Below, one piece after another: positions 42,839 through 53,993 of a stretch of 64,000 nt of DNA. The translations under genes were made by a program, and so were the position numbers. Each line of letters starts with the position of its first letter. The first letter of the stretch is position 1. The stretch is from Paracoccus xiamenensis (GTDB lineage: Bacteria; Pseudomonadota; Alphaproteobacteria; Rhodobacterales; Rhodobacteraceae): the NCBI RefSeq assembly GCF_011308835.1, contig NZ_JAAOHY010000006.1, positions 1 to 64,000 of the forward strand, written 5' to 3'. The notes below the pieces were generated by a model. That model was not told the DNA's origin and searched no databases. It saw only the letters and a list, made by a program, of their open reading frames with translations.

Positions 42839-43911
42839 GCCGTGATCCTTCTGCGGATGCGGTAGCGGGTCAGAAGATCGAAGCCCAGCAGATAGAACAG
42901 CAGCATCCCCTGAAACACCTGCACGGTCGCGGCGGGCATTTGCAGCATCAACTGCGCGATGTCACCGCCGATATAGGTCAGCGCCATCAACAGCCCCGCC
43001 AGCACGATGCCGACCGGGTGCAAGCGGCCCAGAAAGGCGACGATGATCGCGGTGAAACCATAGCCGGATCCGAAGCTGTCGGTGATCTGGCCGGCGGGAC
43101 CGGCGGCCTCGAACAGGCCCGCCATGCCAGCCAATGCGCCCGACAGGCCAAGGCAAAACGCGACAAGGGCAGAGGGCCTTACACCAGCGAAGCGGGCGGC
43201 GCGCGGGGCCTCTCCGGCGGCGCGGATCTGCAGGCCCCGGATATGGCGCGACATCAGCACCCAGACGCCGAAGACGGCGAAGGCGGCGGCGATGACGCCC
43301 CAATGGATGCCCGTTCCCGGAACCATTTCCGGGTTTGCCGCGGCCGGATACTGGCTGAGGTTGCGTGACCCGGGCATGCCGAAGCCTTCAGGGTTGCGCA
43401 TCGGCCCGAAGGCCATCCATGCAGCGATCTTCTGCGCGACATAGACCAGCATCAGCGACACGAGGATCTCTGACGCGCCGAACCAGTTTCGCAGGAGCGC
43501 GGGTATCATCCCCCAGGCCCATCCGCCCGCCGCACCGGCGACGATCATGGCGGGAAAGATCCACCAGCCCTCGGCCGGATAGGCGGCAAGGGCCACGGCG
43601 GCCCCGGCGATGCCGCCCATGATGTATTGACCCTCTGCCCCGATATTCCAGATGCCGGCGCGGAAACCCACGGCCAGACCGCAGGCGATCAGGATCAGCG
43701 GCCCGGCCTTCACCAGCAATTGCGGGCGCGAGTATCCGGCCGAGGCGCCGAACAGCGGATCCCAGAAAATCGTGCGGATGGCGGCGACGGGGTCATAGCC
43801 CATCAGCCCGAACAGCAACGCGCCGGTCAGCATGGTCGCGATGACGGCCATGACCGGGGTTGCCAGCTGCCACAGCAGCGGGGCGTCGCTGCGCGGCTCA
43901 AGCGTCCACAT
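42835..43911 (-). CDS. Nucleoside-type ABC transporter permease (BPD_transp_2), first subunit
   Basis: The 358-residue protein has about nine to ten membrane spans and the block FRAGIWNIGAEGQYIMGGIAG (in pieces, about residues 83-103) typical of RnsC/NupP permeases. It follows the ATPase with a 14-base overlap and overlaps the DUF1643 gene by four bases. Together with 41463-42335 it forms the channel for purine-type nucleosides or related compounds. Confidence 0.9.
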   Translation of the reverse strand: MWTLEPRSDAPLLWQLATPVMAVIATMLTGALLFGLMGYDPVAAIRTIFWDPLFGASAGYSRPQLLVKAGPLILIACGLAVGFRAGIWNIGAEGQYIMGGIAGAAVALAAYPAEGWWIFPAMIVAGAAGGWAWGMIPALLRNWFGASEILVSLMLVYVAQKIAAWMAFGPMRNPEGFGMPGSRNLSQYPAAANPEMVPGTGIHWGVIAAAFAVFGVWVLMSRHIRGLQIRAAGEAPRAARFAGVRPSALVAFCLGLSGALAGMAGLFEAAGPAGQITDSFGSGYGFTAIIVAFLGRLHPVGIVLAGLLMALTYIGGDIAQLMLQMPAATVQVFQGMLLFYLLGFDLLTRYRIRRRITA

Positions 43912-45424
43912 GGGCGACCTCCGTCCCGTGGGCGCCGCCCAGCATCAGGCCGATCTCGTCAAGGCTCAGCCCCTCGACCGGGCGCGGATCGGAAAGCTGC
44001 CCCCCGTTCAGGGCGCAGAAGCGGTCACCGAGTTCCAGCAGCTCGTCCAGATCCTGACTGATGACGATCACGCACGCGCCGCCAGCGGCGAGGTTCAGCA
44101 GCGCCTGCCGGATCGCCGCCGCGGCGCCTGCATCGACGCCCCAAGTCGGCTGGTTCACGACCAGCACGCGGGGGGCTTGCAAGACCTCGCGGCCAATGAC
44201 GAATTTTTGCAGGTTACCGCCCGACAGCGCACGCGCGGCGGTATCCGGCCCTGGCGTGCGCACGTCGAATTCTGCAATCACCTTCTGCGTGAAGTCGCGG
44301 GCAGCCCCGTGCCGGATCATCCCGCCGGGGGCCAAGCCCTGCCGCACAGTCGCCGTCAGCAGCGCATTGTCGGTCAGCGAAAAGCCGGGGACGGCAGCAT
44401 GGCCCAGCCGATCCTCGGGCGCGGCCAGCAGGCCCGCGCGGCGGCGCTGTTTCGGCCCCATGCGCGCCAGGTCCGCACCTTCCAGCGTGACCGTTCCGGC
44501 AGGCGAAGGTATTTCGCCCGACAGCGCCGACAGCAGTTCCTCTTGCCCGTTACCGGCGACACCGCCGATGGCCAGCACCTCGCCCGCGTGGACCTGAAGC
44601 GAGACGGATTTCAACGATGTGCCATCAACCGACTGCGCGGCGAGGGTCAGGTCGCGGACCGCCAGCAGTTCTGCACCAGGGCTGCGGCCTGAACGGTCGA
44701 TCTCGCGCATCTCGCCGCCAACCATCATCGCTGCCAGTTCCCGCGCCGAATGCGCACGCGGGTCTGTGCTGTCGATGACCCGCCCGCCGCGCAGGATCGT
44801 CGCATGATCGCAATTGGCGCGAATCTCTTCCAGCTTGTGGCTGATATACAGGATCGAGGTGCCGTTCGCCGCCAGCTTCCTTAGCGTGGCGAACAGAATC
44901 TCTGCTTCCTGCGGGGTCAACACGCTGGTCGGTTCGTCCATGATCAGCAGGCGCGGATTGCCCAGTAGGGCGCGGATGATTTCGACCCGCTGACGCTCGC
45001 CCGCGGACAGATCGGCGATGCGGCGGGCGGGGTTCAGGGGGAGACCGTATTCTTCCGACAGGGTGGCGATGCGGCTGGCCAACTCGCGCCGGGGCGGGGG
45101 GTGGTCAAGGCCAAGCGCGATGTTTTCCGCGACAGACATGGCATCGAACAGGCTGAAGTGCTGGAACACCATACCCACGCCAGCGGCGCGGGCAGCGTGA
45201 GGATCGGCGGGGTCGAAAGGCTGGCCGTCCAGCCACATCCGGCCCTCATCGGGGCGGACAAGGCCATAGATCGTCTTGACCAGCGTCGATTTACCGGCCC
45301 CGTTTTCGCCCAGAAGTGCGTGGATGTCGCCGGGCCGAACCTCGAACGAAATGGCATCATTGGCCTTGACGCCCGGATAGGTCTTGCTCAGACCTTCGGC
45401 GCGGAAAATGGCGTTATCGCTCAA
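43898..45424 (-). CDS. Nucleoside-type ABC transporter ATPase with two nucleotide-binding domains
   Basis: The 508-residue protein carries two ABC domains in tandem. The first has Walker A GENGAGKST (about residues 38-46), signature LSAGERQRVE and Walker B LLIMDEPTSVL; the second has the degenerate P-loop GVAGNGQEEL (about 288-297) and signature ALSGGNLQKF. This is the RnsB/NupO and sugar-ATPase architecture, with one strong and one weak site. First gene of the operon; 93 bases of divergent intergenic DNA separate it from dnaE. Confidence 0.92.
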   Translation of the reverse strand: MSDNAIFRAEGLSKTYPGVKANDAISFEVRPGDIHALLGENGAGKSTLVKTIYGLVRPDEGRMWLDGQPFDPADPHAARAAGVGMVFQHFSLFDAMSVAENIALGLDHPPPRRELASRIATLSEEYGLPLNPARRIADLSAGERQRVEIIRALLGNPRLLIMDEPTSVLTPQEAEILFATLRKLAANGTSILYISHKLEEIRANCDHATILRGGRVIDSTDPRAHSARELAAMMVGGEMREIDRSGRSPGAELLAVRDLTLAAQSVDGTSLKSVSLQVHAGEVLAIGGVAGNGQEELLSALSGEIPSPAGTVTLEGADLARMGPKQRRRAGLLAAPEDRLGHAAVPGFSLTDNALLTATVRQGLAPGGMIRHGAARDFTQKVIAEFDVRTPGPDTAARALSGGNLQKFVIGREVLQAPRVLVVNQPTWGVDAGAAAAIRQALLNLAAGGACVIVISQDLDELLELGDRFCALNGGQLSDPRPVEGLSLDEIGLMLGGAHGTEVAHVDA

Positions 45425-45517
45425 GTCTTGGTCCCTGTTGTTATTGCCTGTGATTTAGACAGATAACTTCGCGCACGGCAATTGCGCTTTCAGGCAGGCG
45501 CGCATAGCTTCCGGCCC

Positions 45518-48500
45518 ATGCCAGAAAATCAGCCACGATTCATCCACCTTCGCACGCATTCCGAGCATTCGCTGCTTGAGGGTGCCGTTCCCGTCAAGAA
45601 ACTGATCGGGCTGACCAAGGATGCGGGCATGCCCGCCGTGGCGCTGACCGATACGAATGCGATGTTTGCGGCACTGGAATTCAGCGTGAAGGCGCTGGAT
45701 GAGGGCGTGCAGCCCATCGTCGGCTGCCAGATCACGCTGGAACTGGGCGGTGCCAAGGGCGGCGTCGTGGCGCTGGCGCAGAACAAGGCCGGCTGGCTGA
45801 ACCTGATGAGCCTGTCCAGCAGCATGTATCTGCGCAAGGATGGCCAGCCGGTTCATGTGACTGTTGACGAACTGGCGGAACGCTCGGACGGGCTGATCGT
45901 GCTGACCGGCGGGGCCGAAGGCCCGCTGGGTCGGCTGATCCGCGCGGGCGATGTGGCCGGGGCAGAGGCGGGATTGCGCCGTCTGCACGAAATTTTTGCA
46001 GACCGCCTGTATGTCGAGATCCAGCGCCACAAGGACGAAGCCGGCCGTTTGATGGAGGCCGAGGCCGCCAGTGAAGACGAGATGATACGCCTCGCCTATG
46101 CGCTGGAACTGCCGCTGGTCGCGACCAACGACGTCTATTTCCCCAAGCCCGAGATGTTCGAGGCCCATGACGCGCTGATCTGCATTTCCGAACGCGCCTA
46201 TGTCGACCAGTCCCAGCCGCGCCGCCGGCTGACGCCCAACCATGATTTCAAATCGGCCGAGGAAATGGCGGTCCTGTTCGCCGATCTGCCCGAGGCAATC
46301 GAAAATACCGTGGAAATCGCCCGCCGTTGCGCCTTTGCGGTGTCGAAGCACAAGCCGATCCTGCCGCGTTTCGCCGATGACGAGGTTGAGGAGTTGCGCC
46401 GTCAGGCACGTGACGGGCTGGAGGCGCGGCTGGCGATCATCCCCCATGCGGTGCCGGTCGAGGAGTATCACAAGCGGCTGGATTTCGAGCTGGGCATCAT
46501 CGAACAGATGGGCTTTCCGGGCTACTTCCTGATCGTCGCCGATTTCATCAAATGGGCCAAGGATCACGGCATTCCGGTGGGGCCGGGCCGGGGTTCGGGC
46601 GCGGGCTCGCTGGTGGCCTATGCGCTGACGATCACCGACCTTGATCCCTTGCGCTACAGCCTTCTGTTCGAACGCTTTCTGAACCCTGAACGGGTCAGCA
46701 TGCCCGACTTTGACATCGACTTCTGCATGGATCGGCGGGAAGAAGTGATCCGTTACGTGCAAGAGAAATACGGGGCCGAGAAGGTCGGCCAGATCATCAC
46801 CTTCGGTGCGCTGCTGTCGAAGGCCGCCGTGCGCGACGTGGGCCGGGTGCTGCAACTGCCCTTCGGGCAGGTGGACCGGCTGTCGAAGATGATCCCGGTC
46901 GAAGGCGTGAAGCCGGTCAGCGTGACCAAGGCCATCGCCGACGAGCCCCGCCTGCGCGAGGCCCGCGATGCCGAGGAAGTGGTGGCCCGCCTGCTGGATT
47001 ATGCGGCGAAGGTTGAAGGGCTGTACCGCAACGCCTCGACCCACGCCGCCGGGGTTGTGATTGGGGACCGGCCGCTGGATCAGCTGGTGCCGCTGTATCG
47101 CGATCCGGCGTCCGACATGCCGGCCACGCAGTTCAACATGAAATGGGTCGAACAGGCCGGGCTGGTGAAATTCGACTTTCTGGGCCTGAAGACCCTGACC
47201 GTCATTCAGAACGCGGTCGACCTGATCCGCACCTCGGGGCGGCATCTGCATATCGGGCCGGATGGCACCCAGCTTTACGAACCGCCTGAAGGTGCCATCG
47301 ACGAAATCAACGCCATCCCGCTGGACGACAAGCCCAGTTACGACCTGTTTGCTTCCGCGCGCACGGTGGCGGTGTTTCAGGTCGAAAGTTCGGGCATGAT
47401 GGATGCGCTTCGGCGCATGAAGCCCAACTGTATCGAGGATATCGTCGCACTGGTGGCGCTGTATCGCCCCGGCCCGATGGAAAACATCCCGACCTATTGC
47501 GAGGTGAAGAACGGTCAGCGCGAGTTGGAACCGCTGCACCCGTCCATCGACCATATCCTTGAAGAAACGCAGGGCATCATCGTCTATCAGGAACAGGTGA
47601 TGCAGATCGCGCAGGTCATGGCGGGATACAGCCTTGGCGGCGCCGACCTTCTGCGTCGGGCCATGGGTAAGAAGATCGCCGAGGAAATGGCCAAGGAGCG
47701 GCCGAAATTCGTCGACGGCTCGGTCGCGAACGGGGTCGATGCGAAGAAGGCGGGCGAAGTCTTCGACCTGCTGGAGAAGTTCGCGAATTACGGCTTCAAC
47801 AAATCCCACGCCGCGGCTTACGCTGTGGTCAGCTATCAGACCGCATGGCTGAAGGCGAACCACCCGGTCGAGTTCATGGCCGCGGTGATGAACTGCGATA
47901 TTCACCTGACCGAGAAGCTGGCCGTCTATAAGCGCGAAGTCGACCGGATGGAGATCGAGGTGGTGCCCCCCTGCGTCAACCGTTCGGGCGCGACCTTCAC
48001 CGTGCATGACGGGCGCATCCACTATGCGCTTGGCGCGCTGAAAGGCGTGGGCGTCGAGGCGATGCGGGCCATCGTCACCGCGCGCGGCGATCAGCCCTTC
48101 GCCAGCATCGTCGACTTCGCCCGCCGCGTCGATCTGCGCCGGGTGGGCAAGCGGGCGCTGGAGATGATGGCCAAGGCCGGGGCGTTCGATCTGCTGGATG
48201 ACAACCGCGCCCGCGTGCTGGCCAGCCTTGACGGGCTGGTGGCGTTTTCGGGCGCAACCCACGATCAGGCGGCCTCGAACCAGTCCTCGCTGTTCGGCGG
48301 GGGCGAGGATCTGCCGCCGCCGCGCCCGGTGCTGGCGCCGGTCTGGCTGCCGATGGAAAAGCTGGGGCAGGAACATCAGGCCATTGGCTTCTATCTGTCG
48401 GGCCACCCCATCGACGATTATCTGCCCGCGCTGCGCCGGATCGACGTGAATACGCTGGCGGAAATAAAGGCCGCCGCCGCGTCCGGTCCGCTGGTGACCT

Positions 48501-48985
48501 ATATCGCCGGCACCATCTCGTCCCGGCAGGAAAAGAAATCCGCCAAGGGCAACCGCTTCGCCTTTGTCGGCGCGTCCGACCCCACCGGGCTGTATGAGGC
48601 GGTGGTGTTCTCCGACACACTAGAGGCCTGCCGCGAGTTTCTGGAAACCGGCAGCAATGTTGTCATGCAGGTCCAGGCCGAACCTCAGGGCGACGAGGTC
48701 AAGATGCTGATCCGTTCCGTTCAGCCGATGGAACAGGCGATTGCCAATGTCGGGCCGGCGGTGCTGGCGATCTCGGTCGCGAATGGGGCCGACATCGCCG
48801 ACCTGTCGCAAACGGTGGAAACGCTGCGCGCCGACCGCAAGGGTCGCCCCGGCAAGCTGGTCCTGCGTGTCCACCAGGATGACGAGGTCTATGACGTCGA
48901 ACTCTGCGCCGACGCCCCGGTTGGTCCCGCCGCCCGTCAGCGGCTGCGGGTGGTTCCGGGTGTGCTGGATGTGATCGAGGAATAG
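45518..48985 (+). CDS. dnaE: DNA polymerase III alpha subunit
   Basis: Start chosen at ATG 45518 (MPENQPRFIH); the frame to 45482 adds 12 unrelated residues. The 1155-residue replicative polymerase has an N-terminal PHP domain (FIHLRTHSEHSLLEG at residues 8-22), the catalytic aspartates in PDFDIDF (about 396-402), RGSGAGSLVAY (about 365) and a C-terminal OB-fold (about 985-1070: VTYIAGTISSRQEKKSAKGN). Length and order fit DnaE1, the main replicative form. No dnaN or holA is adjacent. The minus strand carries a very long shadow frame due to GC bias. Confidence 0.97.
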   Translation: MPENQPRFIHLRTHSEHSLLEGAVPVKKLIGLTKDAGMPAVALTDTNAMFAALEFSVKALDEGVQPIVGCQITLELGGAKGGVVALAQNKAGWLNLMSLSSSMYLRKDGQPVHVTVDELAERSDGLIVLTGGAEGPLGRLIRAGDVAGAEAGLRRLHEIFADRLYVEIQRHKDEAGRLMEAEAASEDEMIRLAYALELPLVATNDVYFPKPEMFEAHDALICISERAYVDQSQPRRRLTPNHDFKSAEEMAVLFADLPEAIENTVEIARRCAFAVSKHKPILPRFADDEVEELRRQARDGLEARLAIIPHAVPVEEYHKRLDFELGIIEQMGFPGYFLIVADFIKWAKDHGIPVGPGRGSGAGSLVAYALTITDLDPLRYSLLFERFLNPERVSMPDFDIDFCMDRREEVIRYVQEKYGAEKVGQIITFGALLSKAAVRDVGRVLQLPFGQVDRLSKMIPVEGVKPVSVTKAIADEPRLREARDAEEVVARLLDYAAKVEGLYRNASTHAAGVVIGDRPLDQLVPLYRDPASDMPATQFNMKWVEQAGLVKFDFLGLKTLTVIQNAVDLIRTSGRHLHIGPDGTQLYEPPEGAIDEINAIPLDDKPSYDLFASARTVAVFQVESSGMMDALRRMKPNCIEDIVALVALYRPGPMENIPTYCEVKNGQRELEPLHPSIDHILEETQGIIVYQEQVMQIAQVMAGYSLGGADLLRRAMGKKIAEEMAKERPKFVDGSVANGVDAKKAGEVFDLLEKFANYGFNKSHAAAYAVVSYQTAWLKANHPVEFMAAVMNCDIHLTEKLAVYKREVDRMEIEVVPPCVNRSGATFTVHDGRIHYALGALKGVGVEAMRAIVTARGDQPFASIVDFARRVDLRRVGKRALEMMAKAGAFDLLDDNRARVLASLDGLVAFSGATHDQAASNQSSLFGGGEDLPPPRPVLAPVWLPMEKLGQEHQAIGFYLSGHPIDDYLPALRRIDVNTLAEIKAAAASGPLVTYIAGTISSRQEKKSAKGNRFAFVGASDPTGLYEAVVFSDTLEACREFLETGSNVVMQVQAEPQGDEVKMLIRSVQPMEQAIANVGPAVLAISVANGADIADLSQTVETLRADRKGRPGKLVLRVHQDDEVYDVELCADAPVGPAARQRLRVVPGVLDVIEE

Positions 48986-49127
48986 CTATTTCCTTAACGG
49001 CGGGGCCTGTCGCTTGATCGACGGACGCTTTTGGCGCAGTCGCCTGCGCGAAAGTTCTTAAGAGGTTGAACTCTGCCCCACTCGCATACAGGTTCCTGAC
49101 AGGAAGTTATCTGGACAGGATCGCGTC

Positions 49128-50000
49128 ATGAGCGAAGATTACACCCCGCCAAAGGTCTGGAAATGGGAAGAGAAGAATGGTGGTGAGTTCGCCAGCATCA
49201 ACCGCCCCATCGCTGGCCCCACCCATGATAAGGCGCTGCCCGTAGGTAAGCACCCGCTCCAGCTTTATTCGCTGGCGACGCCGAACGGGCAGAAGGTCAC
49301 CATCATGCTGGAGGAGCTGCTGGCCGCCGGCCACAAGGGCGCTGAATACGACGCCTGGCTGATCCGTATCGGCGATGGCGACCAGTTCGGCAGCGGCTTT
49401 GTCGAGGTCAATCCGAACTCGAAAATCCCGGCGCTGATGGACCATTCCGTCAACCCGCCACAGCGGGTTTTCGAATCCGGCTCGATCCTGCTGTATCTGG
49501 CCGAGAAATTCGGGGCATTCCTGCCGGCAGACCCGCGCGCGCGGGTGCAGGCGCTGAACTGGCTGTTCTGGCAGATGGGTTCTGCCCCCTTTGTCGGCGG
49601 CGGCTTCGGGCATTTCTATGCCTATGCACCGGTCAAAATCAAATACGCCATCGACCGCTATGCGATGGAAACCAAGCGCCAGCTGGACGTGCTGGACCGC
49701 CATCTGGCCGATCACCGTTTCATGGCCGGAGAGGAATATTCCATCGCCGACATGGCGATCTTCCCCTGGTACGGCCGCATCGCCACCGGGGGCGCTTACG
49801 GCGATGCCGCGACCTTCCTTGACGGCGCGAGCTACAAGAACGTCATCCGCTGGAACGACGAAATCGCCGCCCGCCCCGCCGTGCAGCGCGGCCTGATGGT
49901 CAACCGCACCTCGGGCGAGCCATCCGGGCAGCTGTGGGAGCGGCATGATGCGTCGGATTTCGAGACGCGGACGCAGGATAAGGTGGAGGCGGGCGCGTAA
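49128..50000 (+). CDS. Glutathione S-transferase family protein (YghU-type)
   Basis: The 290-residue protein has a Nu-class glutathione transferase/reductase pattern: PLQLYSLATPNGQKVTIMLEE (in pieces, about residues 44-64) with the TPN sequence replacing the usual Ser/Tyr/Cys site, NPNSKIPAL, and FESGSILLYLAEKFG. A C-terminal helical domain follows from about 130. YghU binds two glutathione or glutathione disulfide and reduces disulfides or peroxides. Stand-alone gene. Confidence 0.92.
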   Translation: MSEDYTPPKVWKWEEKNGGEFASINRPIAGPTHDKALPVGKHPLQLYSLATPNGQKVTIMLEELLAAGHKGAEYDAWLIRIGDGDQFGSGFVEVNPNSKIPALMDHSVNPPQRVFESGSILLYLAEKFGAFLPADPRARVQALNWLFWQMGSAPFVGGGFGHFYAYAPVKIKYAIDRYAMETKRQLDVLDRHLADHRFMAGEEYSIADMAIFPWYGRIATGGAYGDAATFLDGASYKNVIRWNDEIAARPAVQRGLMVNRTSGEPSGQLWERHDASDFETRTQDKVEAGA

Positions 50001-50225
50001 GCGCCCCCTCTCGCTGCGAGTTAGATACGGCAGAGGGCAAGTTCCGACCCGTGGGATGTCGCAATAACGGCATTGCTGTGCGCCTTATCGCGCAGCCCAC
50101 ATCCTTCGGCAGCGCTACAGAACCAATGTCACCAATGCGCCAGCCCGCCGACGCGATGCGCCTTGTTCGGCGCCGGGGGAAGCGGTCTGTCGGTGGCGCC
50201 TTGCCATGGGCATAGACCGCTGGCG

Positions 50226-51200
50226 CTATTTGCCCGTCGCGCCGAGGAATGAGGTGATCGTTTTGGCCATATCCGCGTGAATCCGCTGTCGCGCGTCAGC
50301 GGATTCGCCGCAAAGTGAGGCATCGCCCTCCTCGTCGAGAAGGATCTTCGGACCAGCCTCCGTGCAGGCCGCGAATGCATCAAATACAGTGGCCTGTGGA
50401 ACCGTCTCGACCTGGATTGGATTGGCCCCGTCCTGCAATGCAGGCGCCTTTTCGCCAAGCGACACCAGCAATCCGGCAAGATCAACGGAACTGGCACTCA
50501 GCGCCGCCGGATATTCCGGTTCAATCGCAACGACTGAAGACACACGAGGATCGCGCTGCAGTCCCGCCAAGGCTTCCATATCTGTTTCCGCCAGCGAGAC
50601 GCCCTGTGCGGCATACCAACCGCAGTCTGGTCCGGCGGCCCCATCATCCGGGGCGCAGGATTGCAGATAGTGATCGACGTTCAGCCCTGCGCCTGCAACC
50701 GAGAGCGCCGCAGTTGCGCCAAGAGCAAATCCCACGACGGAAATGTTTTCCTGATCAATCCGCCCGCCCCAGTCCTCGCTATCCAGCATCAAATCAATGG
50801 CGCGACGCATATCCTGAGGCCGCCGCCATATTTCGTTGATCCCGGCAGCCCCGTTTTCGGGGCGCGGGGCATTGATCTCGGCTACGATGAAACCTGCCCG
50901 TGCGATTGACGAACTTAGCCAAGCCCCGGAATCAGCGGCAGAGCGCAGGCCGCCATGTGACAGTATGACAACGGGCAGCGGGGCTTCTGGCAGCGCGGCA
51001 TCCGGCGCGGCTGGCACGCCCAGAAAGACGGCATTGCCGCCGATTTCGGCGGATGGCGGTTCGTCGGAAGGGTACCAGATCGACAGCGCGATATTTCGAC
51101 CTTCCTCGGATTCGCCGGTAAGATAGGCGATACCTGCTGCTTGATCGGCCAGGCAGGGCCCAGCAGTCAGCATAAGGAACAGGGGTAATCTGAGGTTCAT
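50226..51200 (-). CDS. Secreted alpha/beta-hydrolase-like protein (COG4188-type) lacking the nucleophile serine
   Basis: The 324-residue protein has a signal peptide (MNLRLPLFLMLTAGPCLA, cleavage near residue 18) and the predicted dienelactone hydrolase fold: SIWYPSDEP strand, PVVILSHGGLRSAADS oxyanion region (about 76-91) and an elbow GFALG at residues 157-161. The expected GxSxG serine is Ala159 (codon GCT at 50726-50724). The Cys181, Cys192 and further Cys303/Cys317-type positions fit disulfides of a periplasmic protein. The pattern suggests a non-catalytic binding protein or a shifted active site. It lies between a glutathione transferase and ilvC without operon partners. Confidence 0.75.
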   Translation of the reverse strand: MNLRLPLFLMLTAGPCLADQAAGIAYLTGESEEGRNIALSIWYPSDEPPSAEIGGNAVFLGVPAAPDAALPEAPLPVVILSHGGLRSAADSGAWLSSSIARAGFIVAEINAPRPENGAAGINEIWRRPQDMRRAIDLMLDSEDWGGRIDQENISVVGFALGATAALSVAGAGLNVDHYLQSCAPDDGAAGPDCGWYAAQGVSLAETDMEALAGLQRDPRVSSVVAIEPEYPAALSASSVDLAGLLVSLGEKAPALQDGANPIQVETVPQATVFDAFAACTEAGPKILLDEEGDASLCGESADARQRIHADMAKTITSFLGATGK

Positions 51201-51320
51201 GTCATGGCTCCGTGCCGGGTAAATGATGAGAGGCTAGCGCGGCACTGTGACGGTGACAGGCTTATTGAAATGCTTGCACGGTCTTTTCCCGGCTTGTCCG
51301 GGCGCAGCGGTTAGGGCCGG

Positions 51321-51355
51321 ATAAAGAAAAGGCCCGGGACATGCTGTCCCGGACC
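51321..51355 (-). terminator. Intrinsic terminator of ilvC
   Basis: GGCCCGGGACA (51331-51341) pairs with TGTCCCGGACC (51345-51355) with one mismatch and a three-base loop. On the minus strand it is followed by TTTTCTTTAT. It lies 24 bases after the ilvC stop. Confidence 0.85.
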
Positions 51356-51378
51356 GTCTTATCTTGCCGTCGGCGAAA

Positions 51379-52532
<1,154 letters not shown>

Positions 52533-52537
<5 letters not shown>

Positions 52538-52988
52538 TGATGCCACTGACCGCCGAATACTGCGCCAGCTTCTGGCCGATCCCGACCAGCCCGCCGCTCG
52601 TCTGGCGGAACGCGCCGGCGTCACCGCCGCGACCCTGTGGCGGCGGCTGGAAAAGCTGCGCGCCAGTGGCGCCATTGCCGGCCAGCAGGCGCTGATCGAC
52701 TGGCGCAAGCTGGGATATGAGGTTGAGGTCAGCCTGCGCTTCACCCTCGACAAGACCAACCCGCGCGCCTTCGATGAATTCACCGCCGCCGCCCGTGAGG
52801 TGCCCGAGGTGATCGAGATCCAGACCTTCCTCGGCAGCGTCGATTTCCGCCTGTCGGTGATCGCCCGCGACATGGCGCATTGGCAGGAGCTCTACCGCGA
52901 GCGCATCCTGACGCTGCCCCATGTCGAGACCAGCGAGGCGCTGATGCTGGTGTCGACCATCAAGAACAGTGTCGAGTTGCCGCTATGA
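52533..52988 (+). CDS. Lrp/AsnC family transcriptional regulator (first of pair)
   Basis: Start at ATG 52533 (MPDATDRRIL); a GTG three codons earlier is possible. The 151-residue protein has an N-terminal helix-turn-helix (ARLAERAGVTAATLWRRLEKL, residues about 21-41) and a RAM/AsnC ligand domain (VEIQTFLGSVDFRLSVIARDM). It is divergent from ilvC and may act on that gene. Its stop overlaps the second regulator gene by four bases (ATGA). Confidence 0.9.
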
Positions 52989-53446
52989 GTTTTACCCCCG
53001 ATGCGACCGATCTGGCGATCCTGCGGCTGCTGACGCGGGACGCAACCCTTGGCGCGGCAGAGGTCGGGCGCGCGCTTGGGATGACGCAACCCGCAACCTG
53101 GCGGCGGATCCGGCGCCTGCAGGACGAAGGCGTCATCGCCGGGCAGCGCGTGGTGTTGGACAATGCCGCCCTTGGCTTTGGCGTCACCGTCTTCCTTGGC
53201 ATCCGGCTGGCGACCAAGGGCCGCACCAGCCTTGAAGAATTCGAACGCGCCGTCACTGCCATCCCCGAGGTGCAACTGGTCCAGCACGTCCTTGGCCAGT
53301 TCGATTACCGCCTGCGCATCGTCGCCCGCGACATCGCCGATTTCGAACGCATCCTGCGGCGAAGGATCATGACGCTGCCCGGCCTCGGTCAGGTCGAGGC
53401 AAACGTGATGTTGTCGGAAGAACGCCGACCGGGGCCGCTTGGGTGA
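52985..53446 (+). CDS. Lrp/AsnC family transcriptional regulator (second of pair)
   Basis: The 153-residue product repeats the architecture of its neighbour: helix-turn-helix (EVGRALGMTQPATWRRIRRL, about residues 22-41) and RAM domain (VQHVLGQFDYRLRIVARDI). ATG 52985 overlaps the preceding stop, so both are co-translated. Sequence similarity indicates tandem duplication; pairs like this can form hetero-octamers. A coupled pair is unusual but known in alphaproteobacteria. Confidence 0.9.
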   Translation: MSFTPDATDLAILRLLTRDATLGAAEVGRALGMTQPATWRRIRRLQDEGVIAGQRVVLDNAALGFGVTVFLGIRLATKGRTSLEEFERAVTAIPEVQLVQHVLGQFDYRLRIVARDIADFERILRRRIMTLPGLGQVEANVMLSEERRPGPLG

Positions 53447-53516
53447 CGGTTCAATTTGCGTATCCTGCCGGATATGTTAATGCTTATCACATTAACCGTC
53501 ATGTTCAGGTTTTTTG

Positions 53517-53993
53517 ATGTATCACGCCATTGTAAAACGTCGCATCCGCGCGCTTTTCGAAGCTATCAGTCGTGGCGATGCGGAACCTGTCCTGGATGCT
53601 TTCGCCGCAGGTGGCGAGCACATTTTCATCGGGGACGACCACGCGCTGGCGGGGCGCAGGAATAATCAGGCGTCGATCCGCGCGTGGTATGACCGGTTGC
53701 GGCAATTGACGCCGGATATCCGCTTTGAGCTGCACCGCATCGATGTTGCCGGCACCCCATGGAACACGATCGCAAGCGTCGAGTGGACCGAAACCAATAC
53801 CGCCACCGATGGCATTCCTGCGCAGAACAAGGGTGTCCATGTCGTGCATCTTCGATGGGGGAAGATGACCCGTTTGCTTATCCTGACGGATACGGCGACG
53901 CTGATCGACACGCTGCAGCGCAATGCCGACAGCAGCGATGGGCTTTCGCTGGCAGCACCCATAGATGACCGGCCCGGCTGGCCCGCACCCTAG
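53517..53993 (+). CDS. SnoaL/NTF2-like protein
   Basis: Start at ATG 53517 (MYHAIVKRRIRALFE). The 158-residue protein has the cone-shaped NTF2 fold pattern: an N-terminal helix with AISRGDAEPVLDAF, then strands ending in VEWTETN and KGVHVVHLRWGKMTRLLI. Members are small-molecule isomerases/hydrolases or ligand-binding proteins; the catalytic pocket is not diagnostic here. Its end overlaps the radical SAM gene tail to tail by four bases. Confidence 0.75.
   Translation: MYHAIVKRRIRALFEAISRGDAEPVLDAFAAGGEHIFIGDDHALAGRRNNQASIRAWYDRLRQLTPDIRFELHRIDVAGTPWNTIASVEWTETNTATDGIPAQNKGVHVVHLRWGKMTRLLILTDTATLIDTLQRNADSSDGLSLAAPIDDRPGWPAP

Noticed and set aside
45455..48406. A 983-residue minus-strand open frame
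   Set aside because: It lies antisense to dnaE. Its His/Arg/Gln-rich composition and lack of any domain are typical of a frame kept open by third-position GC bias.
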